Source of the DNA: Halobacteriovoraceae bacterium
GTDB lineage: Bacteria; Bdellovibrionota; Bacteriovoracia; Bacteriovoracales; Bacteriovoracaceae
Direction: 5' to 3'
DNA length: 64,000 nucleotides
Assembly (NCBI GenBank): GCA_002711995.1
Contig: PASN01000009.1
Span: forward strand, 119,019-183,018
A program made the position numbers and the translations under genes. The notes under the pieces are model-generated. The model did no database searches and was not told the origin of the DNA. It saw only the letters and a list, made by a program, of their open reading frames with translations. Of the stretch, positions 54,516 through 63,227 are shown one piece after another (position 1 is the first letter of the stretch; each line of letters begins with the position of its first letter).

Positions 54516-55551
54516 GTTTAAGAACAACAACATTATCAACGCAATAGGAAACACTCCTATCATAAGACTTCAAAATGTTGCCAAACATATTGATAGTGAA
54601 ATCTATGTAAAACTTGAATATCTGAACCCAGGTGGATCTATTAAAGATAGAATGGGTGTTTACATGTGTCAGAAGGCCGTTGAAAAAGGCGACCTAAAAC
54701 CAGGTGGAACAATTATCGAATGTACTTCAGGCAATACTGGTATTGGCATCGCTCTATACGCAAACACTCACGGATACAAAACAGTATTTGTTATGGCGGA
54801 TAAACAGTCTCAAGAAAAGATCGACAACTTAAAAGCATTCGGCGGCAAAGTAATTGTTTGTCCTACAAACGTTGCTCCGGAAGATCCAAGATCTTATTAC
54901 TCAGTTGCGGCAAGCTTAAAGTCTATGCCCAACTCATTTCACATCAACCAATATGAAAACATCTACAATGGTGAATGCCACTACAACCAAACCGGACCAG
55001 AAATCTATGAGCAGACAGAAGGCAAGTTTGACACATTCATGGCATCGGTTGGAACTGGTGGAACGATTTCAGGTGTGGGCAAATATCTGAAAGAGAAGAT
55101 GGACAATGTAAAAGTGGTAGGTGTTGACTGTGAAGGAAGTATCCTTGCCCACTACAAAAGCACTGGAGAAATGATCGAAGGCACTTCTTACGCTCTTGAA
55201 GGTATTGGTGAAGACTTCCTTCCAGGAAATGTTAACTTTGATGTAATTGACGACTTTGTTGTTGTTGCCGATGAAGAGTCATTTCAAATGACAAGAAGAC
55301 TTGTTAAGGAAGAAGGTGTCTATTCTGGAGGTTCAGCAGGAGCCGCAATTGTTGGCGCGATTAGATACGCTGAAAAACTTGAAAAGCCAGAGAAGATTTT
55401 GGTTGTTCTTCACGACTCTGGAAATAACTACTCCTCAAAAATTTACAATGACGCTTGGATGAAAGAGATGGGCTACAAAGTAGACATGTCTCACGACGAA
55501 GTTGATGAAATGATTCTAAAGACCATCGGAGAAAACGGAAAGCTTGTATAA
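54508..55551 (+). CDS. cystathionine beta-synthase (PLP enzyme)
   Basis: A 347-residue protein from ATG 54508 (GGAG upstream). PLP lysine is Lys46 in NPGGSIKDR, the phosphate loop is SGNTGIG, and VGTGGTISGVGKYLKEK and SGGSAGAA complete the type II fold. TNVAPEDPRSYYSVA and the YEN..N motifs favour cystathionine beta-synthase over cysteine synthase. There are no C-terminal CBS domains. With the next gene it converts homocysteine and serine to cysteine. Confidence 0.88.
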   Translation: MDKFKNNNIINAIGNTPIIRLQNVAKHIDSEIYVKLEYLNPGGSIKDRMGVYMCQKAVEKGDLKPGGTIIECTSGNTGIGIALYANTHGYKTVFVMADKQSQEKIDNLKAFGGKVIVCPTNVAPEDPRSYYSVAASLKSMPNSFHINQYENIYNGECHYNQTGPEIYEQTEGKFDTFMASVGTGGTISGVGKYLKEKMDNVKVVGVDCEGSILAHYKSTGEMIEGTSYALEGIGEDFLPGNVNFDVIDDFVVVADEESFQMTRRLVKEEGVYSGGSAGAAIVGAIRYAEKLEKPEKILVVLHDSGNNYSSKIYNDAWMKEMGYKVDMSHDEVDEMILKTIGENGKLV

Positions 55552-56702
55552 TGAAAAAGCTGAAGTTTGGAACCAAGGTTATTCACGTTGGTGGAGAACC
55601 TGATAAGGAGACGGGGGCGGTTATGCCCCCAATATACCAAACTTCAACTTACGCCCAAAAAAGCCCTGGCAAACACCAGGGTTACGAATACACCAGATCT
55701 CACAATCCCACTAGGACTCGCCTCGAACAAAACTTAGCATCACTAGAGAACGCCAAATATGCACTAACTACCGCCTCAGGTGTTGCAATGACTTCACTAA
55801 TTATGCAGATGCTCAAAAAAGGCTCAACAGTGCTTTGTGGCGATGATGTTTATGGTGGAACATATAGGCAGTTTACTACCGTTTATAATGACAGACACAA
55901 CTTTGAATTTGTAGACACCACAGATTATAAGCTACTTGAAGAAAAGCTTGCCGAAAGGCCAGCAATGATTTGGATTGAAACTCCCACCAATCCACTTCTA
56001 AAAATCACTGATATAAAAAAAGTCTGTGATATAGCAAAAAAGCATGAAGTACTCGTGTGCGTGGACAACACTTTCATGTCTCCCTACTTTCAAAATCCTC
56101 TTGATCTAGGTGCGGACATTGTCACTCACTCTCTTACAAAATACATCAATGGCCACTCCGACGTTGTGGGTGGTGCGATGATGACAAATCATCAACATAT
56201 TCATAAAGAGCTTTTTAGACTTCAAAATAGCATGGGTCCAAGCAGCTCTCCATTTGACTCTTGGCTGGTGCTTAGGGGAATTAAGACTCTTGCCATTAGA
56301 ATGCAAAGACATGAAGAGAATGCGCTAAAGATTGCAAAGTTTCTTGAGTCTCATGAACAAATTGAAAAAGTTGTTTACCCTGGACTTGAATCACACCCTC
56401 AGCACGAGCTTGCAAAGGAGCAAATGTCTGGCTTTGGTGGAATGATTACCTTTTTTATTAAAGGGGGTCTTGAAGCTTCTAGGAACTTTCTAGAAAAGGT
56501 TCAAATATTTTCTTTGGCAGAAAGCCTTGGTGGTGTTGAATCTCTGATCGAGCATCCCGCAATAATGACTCACGCCAGTGTCCCTAAGGAAGTAAGAGAG
56601 TCAATTGGAATATCTGACAACCTAATAAGAGTCAGTGTTGGGATTGAAGACGTGAACGATCTTCTACTGGACTTAGAGGTTGCATTGGAATCGCAGAAAT
56701 AA
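55551..56702 (+). CDS. cystathionine gamma-lyase (trans-sulfuration PLP enzyme)
   Basis: A 383-residue Cys/Met-metabolism PLP enzyme. The PLP Lys is Lys197 in THSLTKYINGHSDVVGG; EYTRSHNPTRTRLEQNLASLE and IETPTNPLLKITDI are also family motifs, and SLGGVESLIEHPAIMTHASVP ends the fold. Placed after CBS with a TAATG overlap, so cleavage of cystathionine to cysteine is the likely direction, although gamma-synthase activity cannot be excluded by sequence. Confidence 0.9.
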   Translation: MKKLKFGTKVIHVGGEPDKETGAVMPPIYQTSTYAQKSPGKHQGYEYTRSHNPTRTRLEQNLASLENAKYALTTASGVAMTSLIMQMLKKGSTVLCGDDVYGGTYRQFTTVYNDRHNFEFVDTTDYKLLEEKLAERPAMIWIETPTNPLLKITDIKKVCDIAKKHEVLVCVDNTFMSPYFQNPLDLGADIVTHSLTKYINGHSDVVGGAMMTNHQHIHKELFRLQNSMGPSSSPFDSWLVLRGIKTLAIRMQRHEENALKIAKFLESHEQIEKVVYPGLESHPQHELAKEQMSGFGGMITFFIKGGLEASRNFLEKVQIFSLAESLGGVESLIEHPAIMTHASVPKEVRESIGISDNLIRVSVGIEDVNDLLLDLEVALESQK

Positions 56703-56749
56703 TAGTCAAAAAATTCCGCCATCCAATGCATTCTATCACATCAAAGAGT

Positions 56750-57382
56750 TTACAATTGACCATCCCACACATCAAGCATCAAAGTAAATGAATCAGACTC
56801 TCCGCCATTGCTGTTGTTTCCATCCAGTGAGCTTTCAGTGTGCCCTCCAACAAATATATTCCCTGCTCCATCAAGGGCAATTGAAGTGACATTTTCGTAA
56901 CCGCTTGCATCTAAAGTATTGCTTGCATTAATTTGGAGGATTCCATCATCGTCCAAACCATCTCCGTCACCAAAGCTTGAATCAAACGTGCCATTGGTAG
57001 CTTCCATTTTAATTATAAAGCCATCGTTATCACCAGCGTTTGCTCCAGATAAAGAGCTGGAGGTACGGCCTGCAATAAATAGATTTCCTGCGCCATCAAG
57101 CACAATGTCTCTCACCCACTCATTTAGACTTGCATCTGTAACATTACTCGCATTAATTTGGAGTATTCCATCATCGTTAGCACCATCTCCGTCCCCAAAG
57201 GTCGCATCAAAAAGACCACTTGCTGCACTCATTTTGATGATAAAAGCGTCGAAATAGCCACCATTTGCTCCTGATAAGGTTCCATCGGTATAACCAGCCA
57301 CAAAGAGGTTGCCCGACCCATCAAGAGCAACAGATGCGATACCATCACGACTACCTGTGCTTGAGGTGTTACTAGCATTAAT
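56750..57382 (-). pseudogene. 5'-truncated SBBP/propeller-repeat protein remnant
   Basis: The frame is open from just after the upstream gene's stop, but a start codon and signal are missing. Homology begins abruptly at INASN (about 57382) inside a repeat unit. Two and a half near-identical units of about 73 residues follow, with LDGAGNLFVAG-like and FGDGDG..DDGILQINASN phrases, typical of SBBP beta-propeller repeats of surface proteins. It lies 44 bp past the delta-60 lipoprotein stop. Probably a leftover of a deleted or recombined paralogue, or a donor cassette. Confidence 0.6.
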
Positions 57383-57425
57383 CGTCTTTCTTTCTAAGAC
57401 CTTTGATAAAAGCTTTAGAAGAGAA

Positions 57426-58799
57426 TTACTTTATTCTCCAAATGACAGCGTCATGGTCTGTGCCGTTGGAACTTTTACCTGTAACTAATATGTGCCCAGT
57501 CTTGTCCAAGCTAATTCCCATAGCTTCATCGTCACCACCACCAGCGGTTCCATCTATAGACATATAGCCTGCTCCACCTGCAAAGCTTGTATCCAACACT
57601 CCATTAGAGGTGTACTTCCATAAGACCATGTCATCATCAACACCGTTGTTGCTTTTGCCGGCAACTAAAATATTTCCTTCGTGGTCTAATGTAATTGCAT
57701 TTCCAATATCAGCATTTCCCCCACTAAGGTCATGAGTTACTAAACCGCTTGTTCCAAAGCTTGTATCTAAAACTCCAGAAGAACTATATTTTACAATAGA
57801 CATGTCATCATCGAAACTTCCGGTGGCTAATATGTTTTGATCTTTATCAACTGTGACAGAGAAAACACCGTCGTCTGAACTCATTCCAGGACTTGTATAT
57901 TTAACGAATCCATTTCCACCCCCAAAGGCTGAATCCTCGGCACCCGCAGATGTAAGCTTATATATATGCATTTCTCGCTTCAAAGAAGGGTCGTTATAGC
58001 CACCAAGGATAACGTTGTCATCAGAGTCAAGGACCATGGATTCGGCCTTAAAGTCATCAGGGATTACTCTTCGCCCGAGGCTAAAATCTCCAAACGTTGT
58101 ATCTAAGGTTCCAGATAAGGTCAGTCTCCAAACAACGGTTCGTGTATTACTAGAACTCTTACTAGTTCCTCCCAGAATAATTTTACCGTTAGAGTCTAAG
58201 ATTAGGTTAGAGACCTTATCGTCTCCATTTCCACCAGCGGTATCATTTTCAGTGAATACACCGTCTCCATTAAAGCTATTATCAAGAACTCCAGAAGGAT
58301 CTAACTTCCACACAGCGATATCCAGATTTTTATCCGCCCTCTCGCTGTATCCACCAACAAAAATATTACCTTCTGAATCAATGTCCAAAGAGGTTGCAAC
58401 GTCTACCACTCCAGTTCCCCCAGCGGCATTATGATGGGTGAACACACCTGAGTTTCCAAATGAAGTGTCTGGAGTACCATCTGAATTAAATCTCCATACG
58501 GCCATATCTAATCCAGTGGCCACCTTTTTAATAGCTCCCACAACAACAATCCTTCCTTCACTATCCACAGAGGAGGCTCGCATGTAATCGTCGCCATCTG
58601 CTGAGCCTGTTACAGAGAACCCATTCCCTTGACCGAAAGCCGAATCCAAAGCTCCAACAGTGCTGATTTTCACAATCTCTTCTTCGACTTGATCAGCTTG
58701 ATCTGTTGCAGACTTTGCCTCCAAGGCCAACTCTTCAATCTTTGCTCCACATGAAACAATTAAAGGCAACAATAACAAGCTTCTAAATAAACGAGACAT
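57426..58799 (-). CDS. delta-60 repeat lipoprotein, copy 1
   Basis: A 457-residue lipoprotein with lipobox IVSCGAKIEEL (about residue 17). Seven or so delta-60 repeats follow, each built on xxDxxGxIxVxGxxxxxxxxDxAVWRxxxxGxLDxSFGxxGxxT, for example VDSEGRIVVVGAI, FNSDGTPDTSFGNSGVFTHHN and LDSNGKIILGGTS. These fold as a beta propeller exposed on the cell surface or in the periplasm. The protein ends in VIWRIK. Its function, possibly binding or adhesion, is unknown. Confidence 0.88.
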   Translation of the reverse strand: MSRLFRSLLLLPLIVSCGAKIEELALEAKSATDQADQVEEEIVKISTVGALDSAFGQGNGFSVTGSADGDDYMRASSVDSEGRIVVVGAIKKVATGLDMAVWRFNSDGTPDTSFGNSGVFTHHNAAGGTGVVDVATSLDIDSEGNIFVGGYSERADKNLDIAVWKLDPSGVLDNSFNGDGVFTENDTAGGNGDDKVSNLILDSNGKIILGGTSKSSSNTRTVVWRLTLSGTLDTTFGDFSLGRRVIPDDFKAESMVLDSDDNVILGGYNDPSLKREMHIYKLTSAGAEDSAFGGGNGFVKYTSPGMSSDDGVFSVTVDKDQNILATGSFDDDMSIVKYSSSGVLDTSFGTSGLVTHDLSGGNADIGNAITLDHEGNILVAGKSNNGVDDDMVLWKYTSNGVLDTSFAGGAGYMSIDGTAGGGDDEAMGISLDKTGHILVTGKSSNGTDHDAVIWRIK

Positions 58800-58979
58800 A
58801 TCGAACTCCTTTTTTACTTGCGTAATACTCGGAGAATCATTGGGTTCCTTAAATCGAGTTGTAAAAAGCTAACCAAAAAACATTTACCGTAAACACTTTA
58901 TTTTTCAGGCATAAACATTTGAAATAATTGTGCTTTTAGAACTGAAAAATTTTGTTTTTTTCGATACCGGAATTAAAAC

Positions 58980-58997
58980 CCCGCCAATAATGGCGGG
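58980..58997 (-). terminator. terminator after delta-60 lipoprotein copy 2
   Basis: CCCGCC (58980-58985) pairs with GGCGGG (58992-58997) over a 6-nt loop. On the minus strand it is followed by TTTTAATT and lies 43 bp past the stop of the 59041-60405 gene. Confidence 0.7.
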
Positions 58998-59040
58998 TAA
59001 AAGTATGGATTATTAAATCGAATATGTGGAGTTTAAGAGA

Positions 59041-60405
59041 TTATTTAATCTTCCATATGACAGCATCATTATCTGAACCGTTATGCATTAGCCCTGTTAC
59101 GATTATATGTCCTGTCTCGTCCAAATTTATACTTAATGCCTCATCATGGGCGGACGGCCCTCCAGCAGCGTCAATAGTCATATAGCCGACACTATTAAAG
59201 GAAGTATCGAGAGTGCCATCAGAGTTGTATTTCCAAATTGCAAGATCTCCATTGGAGCCATTCCCACTTTGACCTGCCACCAAAATTTTGCCTTCATGAT
59301 CTACAACTAGATCATTGCCAAGATCACCACCATTCCCACCGGCCGCATTATTATGAGTCACCACTCCTCCGGATCCAAAGGTTGAATCTAAGTTACCTGT
59401 GGTAGAGAATCGAAGCAGAGCCAAATCTAAATTGCCCTCACCAGCGATTAAAACTTTTTCGTTAGCGTCAAGAGTGATTGAATAGGAGGCCTCTATATTC
59501 ATGAAACCATATCCATCGTAAGAGGCGACCCCACTAGTACCGTATGCAGGATCTAAGCTTCCTGTCGAAAGAAACTTCCATACTCTCATTTCTTCCCTCA
59601 AGGCACCGGAATAACCACTTAAGTAAATATTGTTACTTGAATCAATAACAAGAGAGTTTGCAACGGTATTATCGGACCCAGTAGCATAGCCTACGCTGTT
59701 AAAAGTTGTATCTAAGCTTCCATTAGAGTTTAGTCTCCAAACAGCAGCCTTAGTAGTGATACCACCTCCGCTTTCAGAGTCAGAGTGCCCTCCAACTACA
59801 ATCTTTTGATTTGAATCGATGGCTATAGCAAATCCCTCATCCCCCTCATTAGGCACACCGGCAGCACCATCGTGAGTAAAGACACCATCTCCACCACCAA
59901 AACTTGTGTCCAAGCTTCCATCTGAGTTTAACCTCAATACGATCATGTCTATGCTAGAACTAGTTTCAACTGCACCGGTAACTAAAATTTTTCCATTAGA
60001 ATCTACAGCCACACCTCTAGCATAATCATCGTAAGCACCACCGCTATGATATGTAACTTGACCCGTTCCACCAAAACTTGTGTCTAAGCTTCCATCAGGG
60101 TTAAACATCCATATAGCAATATCAACCCCATTAGCTCCCTGGTCAACATCGCCTACAACAACTATTTTGCCATCTGAATACATTGCTGAGGCCTTCATAT
60201 CATCATCGCCCGCACCACTGCCTGATACAACAACGTATCCATCGCCTCCTCCGAAGCTTTCATCAATAGAGCCCACAGTGATTATTTTTGAAGGGATTTC
60301 TTCATCATTGGACTTATTCCCCAACTGAAGATCCAAATCATCAACCTTGGCTCCACAGGAAACAAGTACAAATAGTGCAATAAACCGAACTAAAATAGCT
60401 TTCAT
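59041..60405 (-). CDS. delta-60 repeat lipoprotein, copy 2
   Basis: A 454-residue paralogue of copy 1 with the same lipobox and start (LVSCGAKVDDLDLQ) and the same end (AVIWKIK). It has about seven delta-60 repeats (for example LNSDGSLDTSFGGGDGVFTHD and VDHEGKILVAGQSGNGSNGD). The 241-bp gap to copy 1 holds only the terminator. A tandem duplication followed by repeat divergence is likely. Its many exact short repeats invite recombination between copies. Confidence 0.88.
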   Translation of the reverse strand: MKAILVRFIALFVLVSCGAKVDDLDLQLGNKSNDEEIPSKIITVGSIDESFGGGDGYVVVSGSGAGDDDMKASAMYSDGKIVVVGDVDQGANGVDIAIWMFNPDGSLDTSFGGTGQVTYHSGGAYDDYARGVAVDSNGKILVTGAVETSSSIDMIVLRLNSDGSLDTSFGGGDGVFTHDGAAGVPNEGDEGFAIAIDSNQKIVVGGHSDSESGGGITTKAAVWRLNSNGSLDTTFNSVGYATGSDNTVANSLVIDSSNNIYLSGYSGALREEMRVWKFLSTGSLDPAYGTSGVASYDGYGFMNIEASYSITLDANEKVLIAGEGNLDLALLRFSTTGNLDSTFGSGGVVTHNNAAGGNGGDLGNDLVVDHEGKILVAGQSGNGSNGDLAIWKYNSDGTLDTSFNSVGYMTIDAAGGPSAHDEALSINLDETGHIIVTGLMHNGSDNDAVIWKIK

Positions 60406-60552
60406 AGAACTCCTCTCAATGAAGAGTACTCGGTCTTTTCAGACCTAAAGTTAATATCTCAAGGAATAAAGTTTTCTTAAGTGTTGGTAATTTTCTTAAT
60501 GATAACAAGATGTTGCGGAGAAGTTTAAATATCCTCCGCATTCAATTAGTAA

Positions 60553-61194
60553 CTAAAAGCGTCCTTGAGGTGTTTGAGCTGGAGCTTCTCTTTTCTCGGA
60601 CACAGGAGCTTTTTCAGTCAAAGGTGTGGGTTTTTTAGATGAAGGCCTAGGCTCCCCTTTAAAAACGTCATCTACATAGATGTTTTCAGGCTCATAGTAC
60701 TTGGAAAAAAGAACACCCTCACCAAGATATTTGTTTAAAACAAGGTATGTGCAATAAACTTTTCCGTGTGGAGTTGAAAGTTTTTCTCTCTCACCCTTAG
60801 CAAAGATTAACCCTTGGTCTTCCAATTCACTTTTAAGTTGGTGCCAAAAGTCACAGTATTCGCTTTGTGTTTTGCTTTCGCACTTGCCGCTTCTTTTATA
60901 AACATCAAGAGCTCCTCTAACGGTAACCTTCATATGAATCGGCTTTCTGCAGATATCCACTTTATAACTTGTCTCAAAGAACTTCTTTTTATTTAAAACG
61001 GAAATTTGGCAGACGTCCTTTTTTATCGTGAGAACTCTCTTCATAAGTCCCCAGAGCTCTTCTCTTTCCACAGTTGTATCAAAATTAGATTTAAGGCACT
61101 CTTTGGAGGTGAACTTTTCAACTTTCTCTTCGGAGAAAGCTAGGCCAGCTGAGAGTATAAAATAAGCAACTAGACTAAACTTTAAGCATGACAT
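60553..61194 (-). CDS. secreted hypothetical protein with proline-rich tail
   Basis: A 213-residue protein with a signal peptide (cleavage near GLAFSE). The mature part has seven Cys (ECLK, VCQI, DICRK, KCE, YCDF, YCTY) and ends in a Pro-, Glu- and Lys-rich tail (PRPSSKKPTPLTEKAPVSEKREAPAQTPQ). No family recognised. The gene overlaps the end of the SpoIIE-like gene by 20 bp, so it is translated after it. Confidence 0.7.
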   Translation of the reverse strand: MSCLKFSLVAYFILSAGLAFSEEKVEKFTSKECLKSNFDTTVEREELWGLMKRVLTIKKDVCQISVLNKKKFFETSYKVDICRKPIHMKVTVRGALDVYKRSGKCESKTQSEYCDFWHQLKSELEDQGLIFAKGEREKLSTPHGKVYCTYLVLNKYLGEGVLFSKYYEPENIYVDDVFKGEPRPSSKKPTPLTEKAPVSEKREAPAQTPQGRF

Positions 61195-62290
61195 TTTTTT
61201 GAACCTCCAACATTATAGCCGACGCATCGTGTGGCAAGAAACCAGTTTGAACATCCTTTTTCAACTGAAAAAAGATCTCATCAAGGATATCTAACATTTT
61301 TATTTTTGAATTATTCATTAAGGTCTCAATAATGAACTCTGGAGCCACATCCTCCCAGCACTTTAGAAACCCAGGTGATAAGAACAGCACTCGCTCACCT
61401 CTTTCAAAAGAGCGCTCATATTTTGCTTCGGAGAATTGGTCTTTCAACAAGTCCAACTTGTTTCCATTAAAGCTTCTCTTTTGGTCAGAGCTTAAGAGTT
61501 GAAACTTTCCAAACATGTGACCGCTAAATTTATGAGTGGTGAGATCTAAAACTCCAGTGAATACAGAAATCTTTAAAGGCTTTTTCTTATTGCTATTGAT
61601 CTCCATAACTTCTTTTTGAATTTCTTTTAATAGTTTAATTTCACTCTCTTCAGAGATGTCACATTCATCTTTAAACTCTTGGAAGATTTGCAAAATTGAG
61701 CTGGAGGCTAAGTATGAGGAGGTCTCACTCATTAGAAAGAACACCTTGTTGCTGCTCTTTAAAATGTCAAAGAACTCTCCCCCAACACTTTCTCCAGCAG
61801 CGTACTTGGATAATAGCTTTATGTTTTTCAAATCCTGAAAGCGTTTAGGAGCATTTATTTCATAAGCTCTTTTAACTCTGAGAAGTTCAGTTTCCACATT
61901 GCCTAATACTTCAGACAACTCTTTGTTCATTGTTAAAAGCTGAGACTTTAAAACCATGCTCTCTTTAAGGCAGCCCTCAAGTCTTTCCAGATTGATACAA
62001 ACCTTTTGAGTGTCATCTTCAGAAGTGAAATCCAAAACAGTGTTTGGTAGATAAGCATTAGGACCTAGGTGTGCGCCATTGAAAATAACAAGCATCTTGT
62101 GTGAGCTTAATTTTTTTCTAAACAGATCACTCATTGAGTTTAGATGGTCCGAGTGAACAATTACCAAATCACCCTCAAGGCCATTTGCCATTTCATAGGT
62201 ATCGCAGTCTAGGCGAACTATTGGCAGTTCACATTCCTTTCCCTTATTAAGAAAGCTTGATATTTCTTCGCTCTTATCAATAATTATCAT
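61175..62290 (-). CDS. degenerate SpoIIE/RsbU-type phosphatase-like protein
   Basis: A 371-residue protein. Residues 1-110 look like a degenerate receiver (VIVHSDHLNSM...KMLVIFNGAHL). After a coiled linker the PP2C-SpoIIE domain begins at KYAAGESVGGEFFDIL, where families have VGGDfyD. The usual GDVSGHG reads SETSSYLAS, and FLSDGL reads FLSPGFLKC. Most metal-binding Asp residues are gone, so it is probably not an active phosphatase. It might act as a decoy in a partner-switching system. The next gene overlaps its 3' end. Confidence 0.7.
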   Translation of the reverse strand: MIIIDKSEEISSFLNKGKECELPIVRLDCDTYEMANGLEGDLVIVHSDHLNSMSDLFRKKLSSHKMLVIFNGAHLGPNAYLPNTVLDFTSEDDTQKVCINLERLEGCLKESMVLKSQLLTMNKELSEVLGNVETELLRVKRAYEINAPKRFQDLKNIKLLSKYAAGESVGGEFFDILKSSNKVFFLMSETSSYLASSSILQIFQEFKDECDISEESEIKLLKEIQKEVMEINSNKKKPLKISVFTGVLDLTTHKFSGHMFGKFQLLSSDQKRSFNGNKLDLLKDQFSEAKYERSFERGERVLFLSPGFLKCWEDVAPEFIIETLMNNSKIKMLDILDEIFFQLKKDVQTGFLPHDASAIMLEVQKNVMLKV

Positions 62291-62458
62291 TTAACCCCAT
62301 TTAAAGATATGGCCGATTTTTCCTATTAGAATCGTTTAATTTTCATAACTTGGATGTCCGAGTCACGTGGTTCTGATTTTACTGTTTATTTTTATTTTTA
62401 ACAACCGATTAGAAAAGGAGCTTTTGAAATTATGAGCAATTTTTAAATAGGTATTGTA

Positions 62459-63226
62459 ATGGCGAAGAAAAAGAGCAACGTAGTAAATTTAGACGAAAGA
62501 AAAGAAGCTAAGGCCAAGTCTTCTAAGTCCTCAAGCAACAACATGATGGTTTCCATCATGAACATGACCAAGAGGATCGAGGAGCTAAAGACTGAAAAAC
62601 AAAAGATTTGCGAGATGGCCGCCCGCACAATTCTCAAAGCTCTAGACGCCAAAGACAAATATACCTATGGTCACAGCATGCGTGTTACATATTTCTCAAT
62701 GGTTTTGGGCAAAGAACTTGGACTGAACGACCAAGAAATGTACGACCTTCAACTATCCGCTCTTTTCCATGATATTGGAAAAATTGGAACACCTGACGCT
62801 GTTTTAAACAAGCCAACAAGACTTAATGACGAAGAATTTAAGATAATGAAAAAACACCCTACGGAATCATATGAAATCCTTAAGGGTTTTTCTGTTTTTG
62901 AAAAAGTGGCAAGATTTGCTAAGCACCACCATGAAAGATATGACGGAAGAGGTTATCCGGACGGGCTTAAGGGAGAGCAAATACCACTATACTCTAGAAT
63001 TATTCTTATCGCAGACACCTTTGACGCTATGACTTCAACAAGAGTCTATAGAAAAGGCCTTTCTTATCAAACCGCATACGAAGAATTGAACGAGTTCTCT
63101 GGTTCTCAATTTGATCCAGAATTAGTTGTTATGTTCATACGCGGCATGAAAAAAGAACAGGCGAAGAAAGAGGACAAGTTCTACATTCCGTTAATGGACG
63201 AAATGTACGAAAAAGACGCTGCTTAA
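62459..63226 (+). CDS. HD-GYP cyclic di-GMP phosphodiesterase
   Basis: A 255-residue protein with a full set of catalytic motifs: YTYGHSMRVT, LFHDIGKIGTPDAVLNKP (His104-Asp105), KKHPTESYEIL, HHHERYDGRGYPDGLKGEQIPLYSRIILIADTFDAMTSTRVYRKG. It has a basic N terminus and a short coiled coil but no sensor domain. It lowers cyclic di-GMP, a signal that in predatory bacteria separates lifestyle stages. Convergent with the PEPV protein, 1 bp between the stops. Confidence 0.93.
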   Translation: MAKKKSNVVNLDERKEAKAKSSKSSSNNMMVSIMNMTKRIEELKTEKQKICEMAARTILKALDAKDKYTYGHSMRVTYFSMVLGKELGLNDQEMYDLQLSALFHDIGKIGTPDAVLNKPTRLNDEEFKIMKKHPTESYEILKGFSVFEKVARFAKHHHERYDGRGYPDGLKGEQIPLYSRIILIADTFDAMTSTRVYRKGLSYQTAYEELNEFSGSQFDPELVVMFIRGMKKEQAKKEDKFYIPLMDEMYEKDAA

Positions 63227-63227
63227 T

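Noticed and set aside
56919-57257. Plus-strand ORFs opposite the propeller repeats
   Set aside because: Shadow frames of repetitive coding DNA, lacking ribosome sites.
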